From: Pycnococcus provasolii
Taxonomy: Eukaryota > Chlorophyta > Pseudoscourfieldiophyceae > Pseudoscourfieldiales > Pycnococcaceae
Direction: 5' to 3'
Length of the DNA: 64,000 nt
Assembly: GCA_938743325.2 (NCBI GenBank)
Contig: OW568888.1
Coordinates: 310,001-374,000, forward strand
Position numbers and translations under genes: made by a program. Shown one piece after another: positions 9,147 through 18,905 of this stretch. Positions within the stretch are counted from its first letter, which is position 1, and every line of letters starts with the position of its first letter. The notes under the pieces were generated by a model. It had not been told where the DNA came from. It searched no databases and saw nothing but the letters and a program-made list of their open reading frames with translations.

Positions 9147-10409
9147 TTAGTCGTAGTAGTACACGACCTCGATCACTTCCAAGCCCACGCTTATACTGCC
9201 GTCAGGCTCGACAATCAACGTGCCATCTAGAAACTGAGGAACGGGAAAAATGGGACGGGCCGCCTTTGACGACTCCTCCTCGTCGTCGTCGTCGTGTCGC
9301 GTCGGAGGTGGCGGCGCAGGTACGATCGTCGAGTAAATCCGAGTGCATATGACCCCGCACGCAACGGAGAATATCGCACCAGCCGCGGCGAGCACAAGGG
9401 TGGCGCCAAACATCGCACCGCTCTTCCGTGACGGCATTCCTCGAGGCGAGGAATCAGCATCGTACCCTTTCCGCTTCTTACGAACGTCTTCAACACGCGA
9501 CGACGTCGGCGGCGGCGCACGCGGCGAAGATACAACGAAGCGCGCGTACAAGGCTGACGCGTCGTCGAAAAGAAGCCTCTCCTCCTCGTGTGCTGCAGGC
9601 TTGACGGGCACGGTGAAGGTGTTAGTCGTTGATGTGCTCGTCGTCGGGCACCACGACAGAGCTCGGCATTGTTGTTTCTTCGCTGTTTTCCTTGTCAATG
9701 TGCACACCACGTTCTCAGCAAGGCTCAGGTCACGCAAGATTGTGTACGGCAGGAGGGGCCCACCAACGACGCTCGCGTTCGCATCATCTGACGGATCGAA
9801 CGTGAACGTCGCCGTTTCTACACGAAGACACCGCCTTTCCAAAACGTTGTTGTTATGTGCACCTTCTTCCGGTTGATGTTGGCACATGCTTCCGCACTTC
9901 ACTTGCAGTTGCACGCTCTCCGTTGACACTGCGCGCTGAGTGTACCTAGTGATTTGAAAGTCCTGCGTCGTCGTCACATCATCGTCGTCGTTTTGGGTCG
10001 GTTTCTGCCGAGCCGCTTGGTTCGCGAGTGCGTTGAAAGCGGCCGTGTAGTCGCGTTCTTGTGCGTTTGCCCTTTGAGGTACGCACATCATGTACCAGCA
10101 CGCAAGAAGAAGCAGTGCACAAGTGTACGAAGTCGCCCTGCAAGGCGTTTGTCGAGCACGCTGCCAACGACGCCAATCACCACCACGCGTTTGCTTGGCG
10201 CGATTGTCATCGCGCCAAGCCAACACCACATTCTTATTAGCAGGCACATCAGACAAAACCTCAGACACACGCTCACACACAGGCCGCCGCCGCACTACTT
10301 GTAAGAAGAAGGCCTTGAAGCCTTGAGTAATGGCCACCCCTAAAGGTACCGGCCCTAAGGGTACGACGACAGGTTGCGCCATAATTATGGTTCCTGTGGA
10401 GTAAGCCAT
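9147..10409 (-). CDS. Unknown two-helix membrane protein with Cys-containing lumenal domain
   Basis: 420 residues from the ATG at 10409. A hydrophobic segment at about residues 93-110 (ALLLLACWYMMCV) followed by QRANAQ looks like an internal signal peptide or signal anchor. A domain with several Cys (KCGSMCQHQ, RRCLRVE, VVCTL, QCRALSWC) follows and probably lies in the ER lumen or outside the cell. A second helix at about 325-350 (LVLAAAGAIFSVACGVICTR) leads to an acidic Pro-rich cytoplasmic tail. I recognise no family. The start may lie further in, since the first 90 residues are not typical of a mature protein. An inverted-repeat element begins 49 bases upstream. Confidence 0.6.
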   Translation of the reverse strand: MAYSTGTIIMAQPVVVPLGPVPLGVAITQGFKAFFLQVVRRRPVCERVSEVLSDVPANKNVVLAWRDDNRAKQTRGGDWRRWQRARQTPCRATSYTCALLLLACWYMMCVPQRANAQERDYTAAFNALANQAARQKPTQNDDDDVTTTQDFQITRYTQRAVSTESVQLQVKCGSMCQHQPEEGAHNNNVLERRCLRVETATFTFDPSDDANASVVGGPLLPYTILRDLSLAENVVCTLTRKTAKKQQCRALSWCPTTSTSTTNTFTVPVKPAAHEEERLLFDDASALYARFVVSSPRAPPPTSSRVEDVRKKRKGYDADSSPRGMPSRKSGAMFGATLVLAAAGAIFSVACGVICTRIYSTIVPAPPPPTRHDDDDEEESSKAARPIFPVPQFLDGTLIVEPDGSISVGLEVIEVVYYYD

Positions 10410-10457
10410 GGCGTCAGTCCTGGCAGGTGGTTCAATAGTAAAAGGCCAGGCACCACC

Positions 10458-11117
10458 TTGGAGGGCTTCCCGGGGGGGTGTCCGGACACCCGTTTTGGGT
10501 GTCCAGACACCCAGTTATTTTCCAGGATGGTTATGAACGTTTTATCAAATATTTTGATACCTTTGTGGTGGATGGGTGTTTAAGTTGGGTATGAATCATC
10601 TTGTTTACACCAAGAATCGTTCAATTCTGACATGAACTCGAGTACTTATGCTATCTCGAAGTGTGACGTGTCGTACCTTAAGATTTTCCCGTTATGTGAT
10701 ACCCGACCATTAAGTTGATATTTTTAGTACCTTAAGCACAAAATGGACTATCAAACCTATGTTATACATCTTCGATTGTAATGACCACTTAGGGAGGTCT
10801 TTATACACTCATAAGGATGAACTTCATTGGGGTCCGCCATACATACCGCCCTCCTATTGTGCGCTACGCTCGTTTCCCCACTTTTTTTCATGCAAAAACG
10901 ACGTTCTGGCTGTTTAGCAGACTTTGAGGCTAGACACGGACCCCACGGTGGACATGTACATAGGATGTGAAGGTTAGAACTTCGAGAGGGGTCTATGAAC
11001 AAGTTTTTCCTAGGAGGGTTTGACCAAATATCACGTGGAAGGTCCCCGTAAGCGGCGTCGCGCGAAACGGCAAAATGGGTGTCCGGACACCCGGGACCCC
11101 CGGGACGTCCTCCAACC
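10458..11117. mobile_element. Non-autonomous terminal-inverted-repeat element (MITE-like)
   Basis: The left end (10458-10497) and right end (11072-11117) are inverted copies of each other, sharing TTGGAGG, TCCCGGGGG, GGTGTCCGGACACCC and TTTTG with one small indel. The 570-base interior is AT-rich and has no open frame of note. A direct repeat CAGGTGGTTCAATA lies outside the element at 10424-10437 and 11147-11160, with a further near copy at 11118-11131 touching the right end. These may be a target duplication or older flanking repeats. Each arm also contains the perfect palindrome GGGTGTCCGGACACCC or close to it, and the left arm repeats it as GGGTGTCCAGACACCC. Confidence 0.7.
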
Positions 11118-11377
11118 TAGGTGATTCAATACAAGGTGGTTCCACTCAGGTGGTTCAATACAAGAAACAGCCAGGTGGCGTGGAATTAATAAAGAAGCGC
11201 TGCCAAGGTGGTGACAATGCGGTGACAATGCGGTGACAATGCGGTTACAAGGCGTTGAAAGGCGTGAGCGGCGAATCCACGTCAGATACCTTTACGCGAG
11301 CAGAGAGGCATAGGTAGGTTTCACAGTACTGGGATCCAAGCTGGCCTAACACGTCTGTCTGCTCAAGAGGGATTGAG

Positions 11378-11462
11378 TATTGACCACCTCCATCAACTTG
11401 CGAAAACAACCAATTGATGGGCCGCCATTGACCACCTCCATCAACTTGCGAAAACAACCAAA
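11378..11462. repeat. 51-bp tandem duplication upstream of RCC1-repeat gene
   Basis: The 33-base stretch beginning TTGACCACCTCCATC and ending AAACAACCA occurs twice, 51 bases apart, shortly before the RCC1-repeat gene. Confidence 0.9.
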
Positions 11463-11616
11463 TGGGACGCCAAGGCTCACTGTTCAGTTGCTCACTCCCT
11501 CACTCCCTCATGTGACACTTGCCCTCGTCTCGCACTCTCGCCACGTCGAGGCTCTGGCAAGGGGACCACCTCGCGGCCGGCGGCCCCTTGCATCGGAATT
11601 TACATCTCTCGGGCGC

Positions 11617-12696
11617 ATGCATAGCAGCATGTTGGTAGCCTATCTCGTGCACATGTTAGCCTATCTCGTGCGCATGTTAGCATCTCTCGTGCGCGTGTCA
11701 GCCACGCCCGCGTCTACGGCTACGGGCGAAAGCGCGTACGAAGTACTGCCGTCTACGGGCGAAAGCGCGTACGAAGCACTGCGCGTGGCGGTCTTCCCTT
11801 GGCTGCGCGAAAGGCGTATACGCGCGGACAAGGAGCGTTTAGAGAAAGCTCGACTCTTAGCAAAAGCGATTTCTGCAGGTTACAGTCACTCGCTCGCACT
11901 GCGAAGTGACGGCAGCGTCGCGTGCTGGGGACTCAACGACGACGGCCGGGCACCTCCTCAAGGCGTGGACGGCGACTTCGTCGCGATCGCAGCGGGTGGC
12001 TTTCACTCGCTCGCGCATCGAAGTGACGGCGGCGTCGCGTGCTGGGGAAACAACAACCGCGGCCAGGCGCCTCCCGACGGCGTGGACGGCGACTTCGTCG
12101 CGATCGCGGGGGGCGGTCATCACTCATTGGCGCATCGAAGTGACGGAAGTGTCGCGTGCTGGGGAAGCAACGACGACGGCGAGGCGCCTCCCGACGGCGT
12201 CGACGGCGACTTCGTCGCGATCGCGGCAAGTGGTGATTTCTCGCTGGCGCTTCGACGCGACGGCCGCGTCGCGTGCTGGGGTGCCAACCACTTCGGCGAA
12301 GCGCCTCCCGCCGGCGTTCCGGGCGACTTCGTCGCAGTCGCTGCGGGTATTGCGCACTCTTTGGCACTACGAGTCGACGGCAGTGTCGCGTGCTGGGGAG
12401 ACAACGAGTACGGCGAGGCGCCTCCCGACGGCGTTCCGGGCAACTTCGTCGCAATCGCTGCGGGTGCGCGTCACTCTTTGGCGCTACGAGTCGACGGCAG
12501 TGTCGAGTGCTGGGGAGACAACAGGAACGGCCAGGCGCCTCCCGCCGGCGTTCCGGGCGACTTCGTCGCGATTGCCGCAGGAGAGGATTACTCGCTCGCG
12601 CTGCGAAGTGACGGCAACGTCGAGTGCTGGGGGGGATACAACTTTTTAGGCGAGGCGCCTCCCGATGGCGTCACTGGGCCATTCGGACACGTGTAA
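11617..12696 (+). CDS. RCC1-type repeat protein 1 (39-residue units)
   Basis: From the ATG at 11617 the protein has 359 residues; 11629 is an alternative start, and the open frame before 11617 has no ATG. The N-terminus is encoded by a short tandem repeat (LVAYLVHMLAYLVRMLASLV), hydrophobic and possibly a signal/anchor. A basic helix (RERRIRADKERLEKARLL) follows. From about residue 88 there are seven 39-residue units of the type SLALRSDGSVACWG, N, GQAPPDGV, GDFVAIAAG. They match the short RCC1/ATS1 beta-propeller repeat (RCC1_2 type) rather than the roughly 50-residue repeat of nuclear RCC1. Seven units suit one closed propeller. A paralogue lies at 28259-29362. Ligand and role are unknown. 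Confidence 0.8.
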   Translation: MHSSMLVAYLVHMLAYLVRMLASLVRVSATPASTATGESAYEVLPSTGESAYEALRVAVFPWLRERRIRADKERLEKARLLAKAISAGYSHSLALRSDGSVACWGLNDDGRAPPQGVDGDFVAIAAGGFHSLAHRSDGGVACWGNNNRGQAPPDGVDGDFVAIAGGGHHSLAHRSDGSVACWGSNDDGEAPPDGVDGDFVAIAASGDFSLALRRDGRVACWGANHFGEAPPAGVPGDFVAVAAGIAHSLALRVDGSVACWGDNEYGEAPPDGVPGNFVAIAAGARHSLALRVDGSVECWGDNRNGQAPPAGVPGDFVAIAAGEDYSLALRSDGNVECWGGYNFLGEAPPDGVTGPFGHV

Positions 12697-13103
12697 ATCA
12701 AAGACTTGTATTGGAAAAATCAGGTGGTGTGTATGCACATTTAGTTATGTTTTAGTTGACGTAAAATTTGTTCGTCATTACACATGCTAGTGCGAGGATA
12801 TGATCCTCGTCATGAGCTGTCACAAGTCGCCTAGGAGTTATGGCGGGCCCCCAGCAGAGCAATACCAATAAGGGTGAGCTGGGAACGTAACCGCGGTCAG
12901 GCGGTGCGGTGGGGACCCGGTGGGACTCGCTTTAGCGCGGCGCAGTCAGTGAACTGATCAAGTTGCATTTTTGTTCATTTTAAAAAAGAGGGAACGGCAT
13001 AAGCCAACAGACGGGTGTCCCACGCACGCACGCACGCACGCACGCCTTGGTGACACACACGCACACGCACACATATACACATGGTCTGTGCACACCTTGG
13101 CAT
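12697..13103. other. Intergenic, with CACG dinucleotide-type repeats
   Basis: Between the 3' ends of two convergent genes. It holds (CGCA)n at about 13022-13045 and a CA-rich run to 13080. Nothing else recognised. Confidence 0.6.
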
Positions 13104-14897
13104 CTACGGCGACGCCGTCGAACGGCCGATCGTGCGTCCCAGCGCGGGCGAAAGACGACGAACGGCTTGCTGAAGCTCGCGCATCTTAGTCAGCAACACG
13201 TCGCGTTCCGAACGTAGGCGACGTGCCTCGCGCTTCGCCGCAATAATCGTGCCATCGAGATCAAGTGCAGCATCAGCAGCAGTCGACTGCAAGGTGGCGT
13301 CGTTGGGAGCGAGATCCAGCGCCGCCACCTTGGTGACGAACTCAAACCTCCTTTGTGCAAGAGCACGACGCTCGCTGCTCAGAATGAACACCGCAATTGC
13401 AAATAACATCCCCGCCACGAGCCATGCCAGTGCTGCCGCCGCGGCATAACCGACGCGTTCGTACACAAGAGAGGGCGTCACGCAATCACGCTGCTTCCAC
13501 AGCAGCTCGATGTCGCATCCGGCGGCCAGCGAAAACACGGGGCCGAGCATAAGCAACGTGAAGCAGATGCGACGCGTCATGTTCGTGAAGAAGCCTGCGC
13601 GACGCTCGCTCGCCTCCAGGCTTTTGATTGCTTTCTCGAGCGCCTGCTTTGCGGAGGATGCGTCGGGCACCTCTCCCTGGCTTCGGCTGCTCTTGAGCAC
13701 TAGCTCCGGCGCGTTGTCCGACGCGCCGTGCCTTCGAGGCGCGGCGCCGACGATGAGCGTGGCAATCAACCCATCCGGGCGGCGCACCTCGGCGGGCAGC
13801 ACGGCGACCGCGGCGTCGGAGAAGCGTCCGCACGCGCCCACGCCGAGCACGTAAGCGTGCGGCACCTCCAGCGCTCCCGTGGCAACGTCCGTGTCATCGT
13901 GCGCTTCCGTCTGCGTCTGGTCGAACAGGCTGTCTGCCGAGCTCGTCGCGTCGGAGACGGGAACAAGGTTTGACAGCAGGTTGTATTCGGCAGACGCGCG
14001 GCTTGCTGACAGGTCGCCGAGCAGCACAGCCGGCCCCCCTCCTCCCGCGGCGATGCACTGTCGGCAGAAGTGCGCGCACTCCCAGGCGCACGCCGACCTC
14101 GCTCCGGTGTGCACGTCGTTGGAGCTCATGTCCGTTCCACTTCGCGAGGCCCATCTTGTGTTGAAGATGTGCGCCCAACCCCACGGCATGCGCAGTCGGC
14201 TGTACCCGACGCCGTTTCCTGCAGCCACCTCTGCTGACAGCGCGAGCGCGTGTCCCCAGCAGCTGTACGGCTGGAAGAGCGCAAAGTCGATGGGGTGTGC
14301 GCTTAGCGTGACGAGACCACTTCCCATGGCGCCGTTTGTGAAGTGGAATGCGTGCGTGAACTTGCCTGCGCGTCCCGCTTCGACGATTGCCCTTGCGGTT
14401 GACGCGGACCACACCTCCTGCAGGCACACGACGTCCGTTTCTTCCGGAATTAAGCTGCTTGACTGCTGCGCGAGCGCGTTGCATATTGTCCTGATGGTTG
14501 CGGCGTTTCCGTATCTGAGTGCTCTCGTGTTGACGTTGAACGAGGCGACACGTAAACGAGGGAGCGCCCCTTCCGCCTCGAGCGCTTCCGCTTCTGCCTG
14601 TGATACAGCAAGGTTGTCCGCCATTCTGCCCAGGGCCCCTGGCGGTTTCCCCTGCGAGTGAGCTTTCACAGGACTAGCAGGAGGTGAGAGTTTCTTTGAA
14701 GAGACTTTCTTCTCATGCTTTTCATGCTTTTCATGCGCATGCAAAGGCGGCCCCTTAAGGGTAGAAGGAGGAACCTTAAGAGTAGAAGTGGTGCCTGAAG
14801 AGGAACCCTTAACAAGACCACTGTCGTCCGAGCCTGAGGAGGCAGGTGCAGGCGGCCGAGACGTCTTCACAGATAACGCACCAAAGTCCGCGGACAT
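13104..14897 (-). CDS. Neutral sphingomyelinase-like membrane protein, probably catalytically dead
   Basis: 597 residues from the ATG at 14897. After a disordered basic N-terminus (1-110), an endonuclease/exonuclease/phosphatase-fold domain spans about 113-370, with SFNVN (N121), VVCLQEVWS (E161) and GSGLVTLSAHPI, as in SMPD2-type neutral sphingomyelinases. Two C-terminal helices (about 446-464 and 484-508) match the two-pass anchor of nSMase1. The family cleaves sphingomyelin (or inositol-phosphoceramide) to ceramide at ER, Golgi or nuclear membranes. Three usual catalytic positions are changed: the THL His aligns with R248 (NTRW), the GDLN Asn with S297 (GDLSAS) and the terminal SDH His with A362 (FSDAAV). 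A short coiled coil ends the protein. The intact frame argues for a maintained pseudoenzyme or a divergent activity. Confidence 0.8.
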   Translation of the reverse strand: MSADFGALSVKTSRPPAPASSGSDDSGLVKGSSSGTTSTLKVPPSTLKGPPLHAHEKHEKHEKKVSSKKLSPPASPVKAHSQGKPPGALGRMADNLAVSQAEAEALEAEGALPRLRVASFNVNTRALRYGNAATIRTICNALAQQSSSLIPEETDVVCLQEVWSASTARAIVEAGRAGKFTHAFHFTNGAMGSGLVTLSAHPIDFALFQPYSCWGHALALSAEVAAGNGVGYSRLRMPWGWAHIFNTRWASRSGTDMSSNDVHTGARSACAWECAHFCRQCIAAGGGGPAVLLGDLSASRASAEYNLLSNLVPVSDATSSADSLFDQTQTEAHDDTDVATGALEVPHAYVLGVGACGRFSDAAVAVLPAEVRRPDGLIATLIVGAAPRRHGASDNAPELVLKSSRSQGEVPDASSAKQALEKAIKSLEASERRAGFFTNMTRRICFTLLMLGPVFSLAAGCDIELLWKQRDCVTPSLVYERVGYAAAAALAWLVAGMLFAIAVFILSSERRALAQRRFEFVTKVAALDLAPNDATLQSTAADAALDLDGTIIAAKREARRLRSERDVLLTKMRELQQAVRRLSPALGRTIGRSTASP

Positions 14898-15423
14898 TCT
14901 TAGGTAAAAAGAAGAACAAGCCGTTGAATCAGATGAACGATGAAGATGAAGCTGAATGTGAGGGTTCGTTCCACTGCACTGCCCGAAGTTCCACTGATGC
15001 GTTGCTTCGAGTTGTTGCTTAACCCCGAACTTAGTCTAACCACTTCGCCGGTGCTCCCGATTATTATTCCACAGGAACATTCCACATAACCTTGTGTACA
15101 ACGGCATGGTAGTAACCCTAAACTTTACGCCTGTGCGTTGCGTTGCGTTGCGTTGCGTTGCTTTGCTTGTGCGTTGCGTTGCGGCCGTGGAGAGGCGACA
15201 TCACGTGATCGCACGCACCTACCTTATGTACATTTATGGATCGAGCTCGAGTGCCAAACCCCTAACCCCTAATCGAGTCGTCCCCTATTTGAAACCCCTA
15301 GTGTCTGGTCTAGCACAATCCCTCGAAATCGGGATCCCTTTCTTGCGTGGAATTGTGTGGTTGGTGTTTGGGCGCCCCGTATCTTCCTCATTCTGCTCGG
15401 TGCGTTTCCTGATCGATCAATAA
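14898..15423. promoter_or_regulatory. Divergent promoter with CCCTAA motifs and CGTTG repeat
   Basis: Space between the head-to-head sphingomyelinase-like and cyclophilin genes. It holds TTAACCCCGAACTTA at about 15020, TAACCCTAAAC at 15113-15123, a GCGTTGCGTTG run at about 15136-15185, and AAACCCCTAACCCCTAA at 15256-15272 with a further copy at 15292. The last cluster is 120-170 bases before the cyclophilin start. Confidence 0.5.
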
Positions 15424-16881
15424 ATGGCGCGATGCGGGGCCCCATCAAACCACTCACAGGTCACTCAGGTTCAGGCAACCTTTCGTTGGCGCTTTCGTTG
15501 GCCACTTTCGCAATGCTTGGCGCACTCACGCCTTTATTGTTATACCGCAACCCGCAATTCCGGATCGTCGACGCAGAAGTTACGTTGCCATCCAACGTTG
15601 CACGCCGGGGTGCGTTCCTCAACTCGGGATCGCGAGATGCAGGTCCATCAAACGTGCCTCGTGAGTTCCCGAAGAACTGATGATGGGGAGAAATGTGTGT
15701 TTTTAAATGACCTTGATGATAACGGGGTGCACGTGCTTTTACAGCGTTTCGCAGCCTTCAGTGCCGCCCTCCAAATGATGATCGGGATATGCGCTCAGCC
15801 GGCACACGCCGCACTCGTCTCGCCCAACCTCAGCATGCCGAGAACGCCGGAAGTTGCACTGCGCAGAAGCGTGCCGGTTGTCAACGCCAAGCTCAAGGAG
15901 GCGGTCGACGCGCTCGAGGAGGCGCAGTACCTCTTCCGCATACCTCAGAGAAAACCGTTCGGAGCCATGGCTATCAAGGCGGAGGATGTGCGCACGTCGC
16001 TCAGCGGAGACGAAGACGCAGCTCTGTCGGGGTGCCTGCCCGAAAGAAAAGACGCATGCAAGCTCATACTCGCAGACCTCGACAAACAGCTCTCGACGCT
16101 CGTTGATGCGCTCTCAGCGCGTGCCGTCGACCGCGCGGATGTCGCGCTGTACAACTCGCTCGAACTTGTATCCAACCTAGCACAGGAGGAGGCGCCTGGC
16201 TTGCCGTTCGAAGTTCCACAGAAGTTCCGTGACATGCCACGTCTTGTTGGAAGAGCTCGTGTTCGACTCGTGATGAAAGACAGCAAGACGAAGCCCATCG
16301 AGCTAACGCTTGACGGATACGCCGCGCCGCTCACGGCTGGACGCATGGTGTATCGCATGTCGAATGGCGCGTTCGATGGCGTACCTCTGCAAAAGACGGC
16401 TGTGGCACTCACGGCAGTCGCAAAGAGAGCGCCGCCGCCGCCGCCGCCGTCTGAGATATTGGCCACGGAAGATGGCGCGGAAGGGGAAGTGCCTGCACCA
16501 CCTCCACCTGCACGCCGTGGCGGAAATTCATTGCCCCCTCTTCCCGTTGAGATTCTGTGCAGAGGTGAATTCGAGCCGCGGTACAAGTCAACGATCGACG
16601 TGCAGGAGGGTGACATTCCAGGCTTACCGCTGTCTGTGTACGGCGCACTGGCGGTACCCTCGGACGCGCGAACGCCGGGGTATTCCGACGATAACAGCTT
16701 TTTCTTTTACCTTTTCGATCCACAGGATGCAGGACTTGGTGGGGCAAGTTTCGACGAGGGGCAGTACAGCGTGTTTGGCTACGTGACTGACGGCGCCGAC
16801 TCCATTCGCAGTCTCGGCGATGGTGCAGTGATCCAACGAGTTGAGGTGTTGAATGGCCTCGACAAGTTGGTTGTTCCGTGA
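15424..16881 (+). CDS. CYP38: CYP38/TLP40-like thylakoid-lumen cyclophilin
   Basis: 485 residues as drawn. A lumenal signal (LQMMIGICAQPAHA then ALVSP) gives a mature start near residue 129. The mature protein has the two CYP38 parts: a helical PsbQ-like region (about 145-260, with VVNAKLKEAVDALEEAQYL) and a divergent cyclophilin domain from FRDMPRLVGRARVRL to GLDKLVVP, including NSFFFYLFDPQDAG and YSVFGYVTDGADS. CYP38 is needed for photosystem II assembly and is thought to lack isomerase activity. An alternative intron at 15661-15744 (CTC|GTGAGT to TTTTACAG|CG, 84 bases, frame-neutral) would place the transit peptide directly against the lumenal signal. The first 80 residues are therefore uncertain. 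Confidence 0.82.
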   Translation: MARCGAPSNHSQVTQVQATFRWRFRWPLSQCLAHSRLYCYTATRNSGSSTQKLRCHPTLHAGVRSSTRDREMQVHQTCLVSSRRTDDGEKCVFLNDLDDNGVHVLLQRFAAFSAALQMMIGICAQPAHAALVSPNLSMPRTPEVALRRSVPVVNAKLKEAVDALEEAQYLFRIPQRKPFGAMAIKAEDVRTSLSGDEDAALSGCLPERKDACKLILADLDKQLSTLVDALSARAVDRADVALYNSLELVSNLAQEEAPGLPFEVPQKFRDMPRLVGRARVRLVMKDSKTKPIELTLDGYAAPLTAGRMVYRMSNGAFDGVPLQKTAVALTAVAKRAPPPPPPSEILATEDGAEGEVPAPPPPARRGGNSLPPLPVEILCRGEFEPRYKSTIDVQEGDIPGLPLSVYGALAVPSDARTPGYSDDNSFFFYLFDPQDAGLGGASFDEGQYSVFGYVTDGADSIRSLGDGAVIQRVEVLNGLDKLVVP

Positions 16882-17016
16882 TCTGTCGTAGTAATACAAA
16901 AATAAGCATTCCTGCAATTTACTTTGTCCAACGATCGTCCATTCATCACACCATTCATGTTCACCCACGTTATTTTCAGAAAAAAAGGAAAAAAGTCGTA
17001 TTACAATATGGGTTAC

Positions 17017-18411
17017 TCAAAAGCTTCCTCCTCTGACGATGCAAGCCCGCCGCACATTCTCGAGGTCCTGCGCCGATGGCTGGCGCTCGACGAGGCGAAC
17101 CTCGAAGAGCGCTGGCCAGTATTTACCTGTGACGAAAAGACGTTTGCGCTTTGAGTCGTACGCAACGCCGTTAAACACATCTTGTCTGTGCCTTCCACCT
17201 TGCAGCTTCCCGGTTCGAACAAGATTGGCGGCTTGCTGCGTAAGGCCATTGAAGTGCACCCATCCCACGACGCGTGCATCCGTCGGCTCAACAATCGCCA
17301 TACACTCCGTCTGCCAAATTTGGCCAAACAACAGTCCATTCACAACCTCGATCTCATTCAGCCAAGGAACGGCACGTCCTGCGTCCTGGATGGTACGCTT
17401 TGATCGCATCGTGAGCGACTTTGCGTCGAGCTCGTACAGCGTCGTGCTGCTGTCCGTTGCGTACACAACGTCGCCGCCGTCGCTGGCAATGCCCCATCCA
17501 TCAGACATCGGGGTAAAAAACTCGCCACCAACTACCTCTTGATTTGCGGACGTCGCATCGCGGATCGTCGCAGCTGCCGGTGTATTCGACGCGAGGTCCT
17601 GGTCACCGCGAAGCTCCTTGAATGTCGCGCGGTCGTAGCGAATTGCTTCGCCCGTGCGCCACAGCAGCTGCGTAAGAACATTGTTTTTCCGGTACAGATC
17701 GAGCCCTTCCCCAAAGTGGCGTCGATGTAGTTTGCGCCTGCGCAGCACCTGCCCCGTCTTTACGTCCACCTCGCGCAGCTCGCTGTCGCCGTACATGCCC
17801 GTTGACTCGAGTAGCGTATCCGTTTCTTCGTCGTACAGCAAGCCTTGCGTGAACGCGTTCGGGTCGTGAGGGTACGTGGCAACCACCTCGGCGGCGAGTA
17901 CGACAGGCTGCACGTTGGCGCCAGTTGCCGTTCCGTCGGCGGTGATTTGGGGCAGGAACTGCGCTTGTTTGGGTGGATCTTGGCCTCCAAAGTATACGTT
18001 GTTATGTGTTGATTTTGCGGTTGTCGTCGCCGTCATTTTTGCTGACGATGTCGTTGTTGTTTCTGTTGCAATTTGTGGCTGTTTTGCCGTTGTCGTTGAC
18101 GTCGTCGAGTCGGCGCCGACGACGAGCGTGGTAGCGCTCTTTCCCGGCGGCTCTGAGATCTTGCTGTTGTCGTGTGCCCCGTTACTATCGTTTGATGAGT
18201 TGAGCTCAGAATCCGAGACGGTGAGTTTTGGGAGGCTGTGTGCGAGCACACCAACCGTGACAGCAACCAAAGCGAAAAGCATGACGGCAAATAAAATGGA
18301 CGAGATTCGATTTCGAGCAGGCTGAGATTGGGATCCTCCAGCGACCATGTGTCTCCGTCCAGCGACACCTCCCAGACCACGCGTACGCATGATGACAGGC
18401 ACGGACCCCAT
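17017..18411 (-). CDS. Plant-type glutaminyl-peptide cyclotransferase
   Basis: 464 residues from the ATG at 18411; an in-frame ATG at 18390 is an alternative. A single hydrophobic helix (SSILFAVMLFALVAVTVGVL) near residue 40 acts as signal anchor, followed by a Ser/Thr-rich stem. The catalytic domain (about 180-464) carries family motifs FTQGLLYDEETDTLLESTGM, HFGEGLDLY, SDGWGIASDG and NGVAYDSKRKRLFVTGKYWP, the five-bladed propeller of papaya-type QC (Glu_cyclase_2), unrelated to the animal zinc enzyme. It converts N-terminal Gln to pyroglutamate on secretory proteins. TGTAA (minus strand) lies at 17001-17005, 12 bases past the stop. Confidence 0.88.
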   Translation of the reverse strand: MGSVPVIMRTRGLGGVAGRRHMVAGGSQSQPARNRISSILFAVMLFALVAVTVGVLAHSLPKLTVSDSELNSSNDSNGAHDNSKISEPPGKSATTLVVGADSTTSTTTAKQPQIATETTTTSSAKMTATTTAKSTHNNVYFGGQDPPKQAQFLPQITADGTATGANVQPVVLAAEVVATYPHDPNAFTQGLLYDEETDTLLESTGMYGDSELREVDVKTGQVLRRRKLHRRHFGEGLDLYRKNNVLTQLLWRTGEAIRYDRATFKELRGDQDLASNTPAAATIRDATSANQEVVGGEFFTPMSDGWGIASDGGDVVYATDSSTTLYELDAKSLTMRSKRTIQDAGRAVPWLNEIEVVNGLLFGQIWQTECMAIVEPTDARVVGWVHFNGLTQQAANLVRTGKLQGGRHRQDVFNGVAYDSKRKRLFVTGKYWPALFEVRLVERQPSAQDLENVRRACIVRGGSF

Positions 18412-18905
18412 CACTCTGGACACTGCAAGACGACTCCCCAAGACGACTGGGACCCAGAAAGATGAAGAAAGACTCGAATCTAAATACAACCAGATTCAAC
18501 CAGAAAAAAAAATAAAAACAAAATAAGAAGAAGGACAGCCAGGCAGAAGGCAGCACGTAAATCAAGCCGGCGAAAGGAGCAGATGAAAGGCAGATGAAGG
18601 ATTGGGCAAGGCCAAATGACTGACTGACTGACAAACTCCAATGACTGCTGATGACGACTTCACGAAATGGGCATGGGAGCTTAATTAGAGGGGGGAGAGT
18701 GTGTCGGAACCGCCGAGGCACCCTCAGGTTCGGGGTTTCCACTTTCAATTCGGGGTTTCAGTTCGGGGTTTCATTCAGTTCAGGCAACAGTGTCCCGTCC
18801 CTCCTAAGTAGGTGGCCTGCTTCGCCCCCGGGAATTCGCCCCCTGTGGGATTTGTACCCCGCGGTTGAATTTCCGAATCACGTGTGTGACACCTGTATCA
18901 GACAC
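18412..18905. promoter_or_regulatory. Divergent promoter with TTCGGGGTTT repeats
   Basis: Between the glutaminyl cyclase gene and a small plus-strand gene. Three TTCGGGGTTTC copies lie at about 18728-18772, 135-175 bases upstream of the ATG at 18906. A CTGA repeat is at about 18617-18632. Confidence 0.55.

Noticed and set aside
17213-17224. GGTTCGAAC resembling a tRNA T-loop
   Set aside because: Lies within the glutaminyl cyclase coding region with no cloverleaf around it; no tRNA was found anywhere in the window.
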